A stretch of DNA of 9,001 bases from contig JAPLMA010000028.1 in NCBI GenBank assembly GCA_026387255.1, forward strand, positions 1 through 9,001, written 5' to 3'. Under the pieces are notes generated by a model. The model was not told the origin of the DNA and made no database searches. It saw nothing but the letters and a program-made list of their open reading frames with translations. The translations under genes and the position numbers were made by a program. This document shows positions 5,360 to 9,001 of this stretch, piece by piece. This DNA comes from Candidatus Omnitrophota bacterium. Lineage in GTDB: Bacteria > Omnitrophota > Gorgyraeia > Gygaellales > Profunditerraquicolaceae. Every line of letters begins with the position of its first letter. Positions within the stretch are counted from its first letter, which is position 1.

Positions 5360-6553
5360 ATGTTCTCCGCGTTAAAAGTAAGGTATTTTCGTATTTATTG
5401 GCTGGGTATGTTTGTATCCCTGGTTGGCACATGGATACAGACCGTGGCACAGAGCTGGTTGGTATTTCAACTTACTAACTCGGCTTTTCTTCTTGGGGTG
5501 GTAGGATTTTTAGGTTCAATTCCGATATTTATACTTTCATTATTCGGAGGAGTTTTGGCGGATCGGATAAATAAAAGAAATATACTAATTTTTACTCAAG
5601 CCGCTTTTATGTTATTGGCAATTTTGTTGGCAGTGCTTACCCAGTTTAAATTTATTACGCCAGCGCAGATTATGTTTATTGCTTTGCTCAATGGAGTGAT
5701 TATGGCCTTTGATGCTCCGGCTAGGCAGTCGATCGTGGTGGAACTGGTAGGCAGAGAACATCTTTTTAATGCGATTACTTTGAACTCGGTGGCTTTTAAT
5801 TCTTCGCGGATTATTGGCCCGGCGATTGCGGGTGTGTTAATTTCAACCATTGGAATGAGCGGGTGTTTTTATTTAAATGGGATTAGTTTTCTGGCGGTAA
5901 TTATCGCGCTTTTTTATATTAAGTTTGGCAACCACAAAGTCCGCAACAATAATTCTGCGTTAAGGGATATTAAAGAAGGGTTGATTTTTGTTAGTGGCAA
6001 TCGTCTTATTTTGGCCTTAGTGAGTGTGGTTGCGGCGATGAGTCTTTTTGGCATTTCTTATATTATACTTATGCCGGTTTTTGCCAATCATGTGCTTGGC
6101 GTAGGAGTAAAAGGTTTGGGGGTACTTATGTCAACTACTGGGATTGGCGCGTTGGCGGGAGCTTTAGGCTTAGCCAGGTTAGGTAACTTTAAATTTAAGG
6201 GCAGGCTTTTGATGTGGTCGGTATTTTTATTTTCTGTTTCTCTAATGATTTTTTCATTAACTAAAGATTATCTTTTATCTATTTTTGCTTTGATTTTCGT
6301 AGGTGGCTTTAGCGTCATTCCGATTGCTCTGGTGAATACTTTATTGCAAGTTAATGTGCCGGATGAATTTCGCGGCAGGGTGATGAGCCTGTTTATGATT
6401 ACCTTTGCCGGGATTGTGCCCTTTGGTAATTTGATTTCCGGCTCCCTGGCGCAATCCGGGGGGGTATCGGCGGCTCTTTTTTTCTGCGGTTTAGTTTGCC
6501 TGGTATTATTTACATTGATTAATTTTTTGTTTCCCGGGTTAAAAGAGCTGTAG
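5360..6553 (+). CDS. MFS transporter, EntS/MFS_3-type exporter
   Basis: The 397-residue protein is a 12-helix major facilitator superfamily transporter of the inner membrane, driven by the proton gradient. The loop 2-3 signature GGVLADRINKRN (63-74) is present. DAPARQSIVVELV (118-130) and SSRIIGPAIAGVLI (148-161), and in the second half DEFRGRVMSLF, are hallmarks of the MFS_3 group that includes the enterobactin exporter EntS. No siderophore or drug-synthesis genes lie nearby, so the substrate is unknown; members are often annotated as multidrug or siderophore exporters. It begins 24 nt after yqeY with only a weak purine stretch (AAAGAAAG) as ribosome binding site and is probably co-transcribed with yqeY. 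Its TAG stop lies inside a 30-bp palindrome, which may end translation or transcription of the unit. Confidence 0.93.
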   Translation: MFSALKVRYFRIYWLGMFVSLVGTWIQTVAQSWLVFQLTNSAFLLGVVGFLGSIPIFILSLFGGVLADRINKRNILIFTQAAFMLLAILLAVLTQFKFITPAQIMFIALLNGVIMAFDAPARQSIVVELVGREHLFNAITLNSVAFNSSRIIGPAIAGVLISTIGMSGCFYLNGISFLAVIIALFYIKFGNHKVRNNNSALRDIKEGLIFVSGNRLILALVSVVAAMSLFGISYIILMPVFANHVLGVGVKGLGVLMSTTGIGALAGALGLARLGNFKFKGRLLMWSVFLFSVSLMIFSLTKDYLLSIFALIFVGGFSVIPIALVNTLLQVNVPDEFRGRVMSLFMITFAGIVPFGNLISGSLAQSGGVSAALFFCGLVCLVLFTLINFLFPGLKEL

Positions 6554-6578
6554 GTGGCAGGCATGCCTGCCACCTACA
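6549..6578. repeat. 30-bp perfect palindrome across the MFS stop codon
   Basis: Positions 6549-6563 and 6564-6578 are perfect reverse complements with no loop, centred on GGCAGGCATGCCTGCC (6556-6571). The TAG stop of the transporter (6551-6553) is part of the left arm. Only a weak T-rich tail follows (GGATTAATTT), so terminator function is possible but not compelling. The shared GGCAGGC half-site links it with the palindrome at 4851-4868. Confidence 0.85.
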
Positions 6579-6614
6579 TGGATTAATTTCAGCCCCGTTT
6601 GTATAGAATTATTC

Positions 6615-6642
6615 TTGATTTATTTTGGTATTTTGTTAGAAT
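6615..6642 (+). promoter_or_regulatory. Probable promoter of the lipoprotein gene
   Basis: TTGATT (6615-6620) and TAGAAT (6637-6642) are spaced by 16 bp and match the sigma-70 consensus at four and five of six positions. The predicted start is near 6649, giving a leader of about 120 nt. The stretch 6579-6770 contains no other convincing signal and no credible gene. Confidence 0.5.
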
Positions 6643-6649
6643 TAATACT

Positions 6650-6770
6650 TATAAGACTGCCTTTTGGCAGGACTGCCGTAAGCAGTCAGGAGGTGAACAG
6701 GTTAGAGGTAATTTAGAAGTAACGAAACGTTTTAATAATCGATTTGATAAAGTAAAGAGAGGAGATAGGC
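6650..6770 (+). promoter_or_regulatory. Leader of the lipoprotein gene with two adjacent hairpins
   Basis: Two hairpins stand side by side: CTGCC-TTTT-GGCAG (6657-6670) and GACTGC-CGTAA-GCAGTC (6671-6687). AGGAGG (6688-6693) follows at once, a perfect ribosome binding site with no usable start codon at normal distance, since the GTG at 6693 overlaps it. The true site, AGAGGAG (6758-6764), lies 6 nt before the ATG at 6771. The arms GACTGC and CTGCC are similar, so alternative pairings are possible. I do not recognise a known riboswitch class. Confidence 0.4.
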
Positions 6771-7217
6771 ATGAAGAGGTTATTAAGTTTTGGGGTAGTG
6801 GTTTTAGTTTTGGTGGCATTATCCGGTTGTGGTAAAAAACAGGAGACGGAGGAGTTACAGCCGATTACTATGGAATCTTTAAGTACGGTTGGTAGTCCTA
6901 CTCAATCTGCGCCAGATTTCAAGGTTCCTGAAACTAAAATTTTAACTACTAATGTAGCTACTCCGGTTAAAGAAGTGCTGCCTTTGCCACCTGCGGGCCC
7001 ATATAAGCCGACAGGTATTGAAATTCAGACGGCTTTAAAGAACGCTGGTTTTTATGCTGGCAATATTGACGGGAAGATTGGCCCGAAAAGTAAGAAGGCG
7101 ATTGAGGATTTTCAGAAGGCAAACGGTTTAAAGGCTGATGGTAAGGTTGGACCAAAAACATGGGAAGCGATGAGTAAGTATTCTAGTAGCGTGGCAAGCG
7201 AGCCGATTAAGCGTTAA
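6771..7217 (+). CDS. Lipoprotein with a peptidoglycan-binding domain
   Basis: The 148-residue protein starts with a lipoprotein signal: MKRLLS, a hydrophobic stretch (7-17) and the lipobox LSGC, with C20 as the lipidated residue. The +2 residue is Gly, so in a Gram-negative cell it would be sorted to the outer membrane. Residues 21-80 are a Pro/Thr/Ser-rich linker. Residues 81-136 form a PG_binding_1 domain with the repeated pattern IDGKIGPKSKKAIEDFQKANG and then ADGKVGPKTWEAM. Such proteins tie an outer-membrane anchor to peptidoglycan or carry a cell-wall enzyme, but no catalytic domain is fused here. Start and ribosome binding site (AGAGGAG, 6 nt spacing) are clear. An inverted repeat 27 nt after the stop may end the transcript. 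The specific role is unknown. Confidence 0.92.
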   Translation: MKRLLSFGVVVLVLVALSGCGKKQETEELQPITMESLSTVGSPTQSAPDFKVPETKILTTNVATPVKEVLPLPPAGPYKPTGIEIQTALKNAGFYAGNIDGKIGPKSKKAIEDFQKANGLKADGKVGPKTWEAMSKYSSSVASEPIKR

Positions 7218-7243
7218 TTAAAAAGCTGTATTTGATTAGAAGT

Positions 7244-7279
7244 ATGGGGACGGTTCTTAAGTAAGAGAACCGTCCCCAT
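7244..7279. repeat. Inverted repeat, GGGGACGGTTCT family, copy 2 (possible terminator)
   Basis: Arms ATGGGGACGGTTCT (7244-7257) and AGAACCGTCCCCAT (7266-7279) pair perfectly over 14 bp around the 8-nt loop TAAGTAAG. The 12-bp core GGGGACGGTTCT is identical to that at 434-445. The sequence beyond the core and the interior differ from copy 1, so only the core is shared. A TTTTT run begins 2 nt after the stem (7281-7285), so the element could end transcription of the lipoprotein gene. Confidence 0.8.
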
Positions 7280-7298
7280 GTTTTTGTCACCTTTTTTA

Positions 7299-7327
7299 TT
7301 GGGATTTTCTTTTTCTGATGTTATAAT
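7299..7327 (+). promoter_or_regulatory. Extended -10 promoter of the GH1 gene (leaderless)
   Basis: TGTTATAAT (7319-7327) matches TGnTATAAT. A partial -35, TTGGGA (7299-7304), lies 17 bp upstream of the hexamer. The -10 box ends 8 nt before the ATG at 7336 and no ribosome binding site is present, so the mRNA should start at or within a base of the start codon. The arrangement repeats that before mnmA. Confidence 0.65.
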
Positions 7328-7335
7328 AATTCTAT

Positions 7336-8553
7336 ATGAAGAAATTTCCGCAAGCATTTCTTTGGGGTGCAGCAACTTCAGCGCATCAGGTTGAGGGCCA
7401 GAATATTTATAACGATTGGTGGCAAGCTGAACAGGGGCACCTCTTAAAAGAAACATCCGATTTAGCTTGCAAGCATTATGAGCTTTACGCAGAAGATTTC
7501 GCAATTGCTAAACAACTTAATCATAACTGCCACCGTTTTTCCATAGAATGGAGCCGGATTGAACCTCAGGAGGGAAACTTCCAGCCTTTAGAAATCGAGC
7601 ACTATCGTAAAATCATTGCGGATTTAAAAAGTAAAGGGATAGAGCCAGTAGTTACTTTGCATCATTTTACCAATCCTGTTTGGTTTAGCCAAAAAGGCGG
7701 TTGGACTAAATTTAAGCTGCAAAAATATTTCTTGCGTTTCGTAGATAAAATGGTCAAGGAGTTTGCTGATCAGGTAAAATTCTGGATAACCATAAATGAG
7801 CCGCTGGTTTATTCTTCGCATTCCTATCTTTTAGGTGCCTGGCCTCCTAAGGAGTGTTCATTATTTAAGACTGCCAAAGTAACCTTGAATTTAGCTAAAG
7901 CGCATATTAAAGCTTACCGGATTATACATAAAATTTATCGCCAAAAAGCTTTAGCCAAGCCGATGGTAAGTATCGCGGCTAATCTGCAGGCATTTGAGGT
8001 TTGCCAGCCGACGTTAAAAAATAAATTGGCTGCCTATCTGCGAAATAGATTATATAATTTTTATTTTATTGAAGTACTCCTGCGTAAAAAAACCTTGGAT
8101 TATATCGGGGTTAATTATTATGGCCGGAACCTGGTGGATGTACACAGCTGGGGAATCAGGCATTTATTGCTGGATACCTGTCAAGATAATCACCATCCTT
8201 TACGTAAAAATTCTTTAGGCTGGGATATCTATCCGCAGGGGTTGTATAAACTTTTAATTTTTATGAAAAAGTATAATTTACCGGTTTTAATCACGGAGAA
8301 TGGTATCTGTACTCAAGACGATGCTTTAAGGTGGGATTATATCCGCGAACACTTGGAAGAATTACACCGCGCTATCGGTCAGGGGGTCAGTGTCATCGGG
8401 TATATTTATTGGTCGCTGATCGACAACTTCGAATGGGATAAAGGGTTTAACCCCCGTTTTGGGCTGGTGCATGTGGATTATCAAAATTATAAACGTACAA
8501 TTAAGTCTAGCGCAATTAAACTAGCGGAAGTTTTTAAAAGTAATGAAATTTAA
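7336..8553 (+). CDS. Glycoside hydrolase family 1 beta-glycosidase
   Basis: GH1 enzymes hydrolyse beta-linked glucosides, galactosides and related sugars from the non-reducing end with retention, on a TIM barrel. The 405-residue protein holds the acid/base E155 in ITINEP (151-156) and the nucleophile E321 in ITENG (319-323). Further family marks are FLWGAATSAHQVEG (8-21), HRFSIEWSRIEP (66-77), NYYGR (260-264) and NFEWDKGFNPRFGLVHVDY (364-382). E366-W367 are the residues that bind O4 and O6 of an unphosphorylated sugar, which argues against a 6-phospho-beta-glucosidase. It is about 40 residues shorter than usual, with the loss apparently between residues 210 and 260. No signal peptide is visible, so it should act in the cytoplasm on imported disaccharides. 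No sugar transporter lies beside it. The next gene starts 55 nt downstream. Confidence 0.95.
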   Translation: MKKFPQAFLWGAATSAHQVEGQNIYNDWWQAEQGHLLKETSDLACKHYELYAEDFAIAKQLNHNCHRFSIEWSRIEPQEGNFQPLEIEHYRKIIADLKSKGIEPVVTLHHFTNPVWFSQKGGWTKFKLQKYFLRFVDKMVKEFADQVKFWITINEPLVYSSHSYLLGAWPPKECSLFKTAKVTLNLAKAHIKAYRIIHKIYRQKALAKPMVSIAANLQAFEVCQPTLKNKLAAYLRNRLYNFYFIEVLLRKKTLDYIGVNYYGRNLVDVHSWGIRHLLLDTCQDNHHPLRKNSLGWDIYPQGLYKLLIFMKKYNLPVLITENGICTQDDALRWDYIREHLEELHRAIGQGVSVIGYIYWSLIDNFEWDKGFNPRFGLVHVDYQNYKRTIKSSAIKLAEVFKSNEI

Positions 8554-8557
8554 ATGA

Positions 8558-8618
8558 ACCCAGCCCTTCCTAAGGGGCTGAGGTAAATATAAAGAAAGGA
8601 AGAGCTGGGTGAACCCAG
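8558..8618 (+). promoter_or_regulatory. Competing hairpins around the start codon of the last gene
   Basis: Three pairings compete. CAGCCC (8561-8566) pairs with GGGCTG (8575-8580). ACCCAGC (8558-8564) pairs with GCTGGGT (8604-8610), covering part of the GTG start. CTGGG (8605-8609) pairs with CCCAG (8614-8618) around a UGAA tetraloop that includes the rest of the GTG. The ribosome binding site AAAGGA (8595-8600) lies between the partners. There is no T-run, so termination is unlikely; translational control is a possibility. Confidence 0.4.
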
Positions 8619-9001
8619 AGGATAAAAAGTTTGTTATCGGAGAGTTGTCATTTTTTGCGGAGTTGAGCAAAAAAGATTTAGCCATAATTGACACTAAGAG
8701 TCAAATTGTGGAATACCGTAAGGGCCAGATTATCTATGAGGAAGGTTCCGCGCCAAGCGCATTTTATTGTATTCTCTCCGGCCGGGTCAAAATTTATACC
8801 AAGGATAAAGCCGGCAACCAATTAATTTTAGAATATCTGCACCGGAGTAAATATTTTGGTATTATTTCTTTACTCACCAATGAAACACATTCGGTGACTA
8901 GCGAAGCAATAAATGATTGTGCTATTCTGGTGATCCAGAGAGAGGATTTTAACTTTTTGCTGCAAAGTATTCCGCATTTAGCGATTGATTTAAGCCGTAC
9001 A
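8609..9001 (+). CDS. Cyclic-nucleotide-binding-domain protein (CRP/FNR-like), partial
   Basis: The 131 residues before the window's right edge form a cNMP-binding beta-roll like that of CRP/FNR regulators; the C-terminal part is cut off. Family features are FFAELSKKDL (15-24), YRKGQIIYEEG (36-46), AFYCILSGRVKIY (51-63), LEYLHRSKYFG (74-84), INDCAILVI (101-109) and EDFNFLL (112-118). The GTG start is 8 nt after an AAAGGA ribosome binding site, and the frame is closed by TGA at 8579. In the phosphate-binding cassette the usual FGE...RxAT reads FGI (83-85) and HSVT (94-97), so the Glu and Arg that hold cAMP are missing. It may sense another ligand or none. Whether a helix-turn-helix or another output domain follows cannot be seen. 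Confidence 0.88.
   Translation, partial: MNPEDKKFVIGELSFFAELSKKDLAIIDTKSQIVEYRKGQIIYEEGSAPSAFYCILSGRVKIYTKDKAGNQLILEYLHRSKYFGIISLLTNETHSVTSEAINDCAILVIQREDFNFLLQSIPHLAIDLSRT

Noticed and set aside
6650..6700. A known riboswitch (preQ1, c-di-GMP) in the lipoprotein leader
   Set aside because: The conserved bases of those classes are not found; only two simple hairpins are visible.
6599..6835. A 78-codon + strand open frame starting TTG and overlapping the lipoprotein gene
   Set aside because: It has no ribosome binding site, covers the promoter and leader hairpins, and overlaps the clear lipoprotein start in another frame; the translation shows no family feature.

Overview
The window reads as a piece of an ordinary, AT-rich bacterial chromosome carrying housekeeping genes, almost all on the + strand. 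The lipoprotein signal (LSGC), the small Csp, the PfkB kinase subfamily with TFRW and DSMNYWI motifs, the CRP-like domain and the many short GC-rich palindromes suggest an uncultured Gram-negative lineage. Omnitrophota (formerly candidate phylum OP3) is my best guess from memory of similar sequences; nothing here proves it.

Layout. Positions 1-414 hold a cold-shock gene (csp) with a consensus promoter and a long, structured leader. Positions 427-525 hold a striking nested inverted repeat. Positions 544-4833 hold a tight run of five genes that abut or overlap: mnmA (tRNA 2-thiolation), nadA (quinolinate synthase), an RluA-family pseudouridine synthase, uppP (undecaprenyl-diphosphate phosphatase) and a PfkB-family sugar kinase. 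After an 18-bp GC palindrome come a GatB/YqeY-domain gene and an MFS exporter (4883-6553). A 30-bp palindrome overlaps the exporter's stop codon. A small lipoprotein with a peptidoglycan-binding domain follows at 6771-7217 with its own promoter and leader. A second copy of the GGGGACGGTTCT inverted repeat (7244-7279) precedes a GH1 beta-glycosidase (7336-8553). The window ends inside a gene for a cyclic-nucleotide-binding-domain protein (8609 to the right edge).

How it works together. The main run is a mixed housekeeping operon (tRNA and probably rRNA modification, NAD synthesis, recycling of the cell-wall lipid carrier) rather than one pathway. No defence system, phage, CRISPR array, transposase, tRNA or rRNA gene is visible.

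The most interesting material is non-coding. There are two copies of a dispersed inverted repeat, one of them with a consensus DnaA box in its internal loop. mnmA and the GH1 gene each have an extended -10 box (TGnTATAAT) only 7-8 nt before the ATG and no ribosome binding site, which implies leaderless mRNAs. A 15-bp hairpin unit is repeated three times in frame inside mnmA. The csp leader can fold in more than one way. Every stretch without a gene is shorter than 300 bases.
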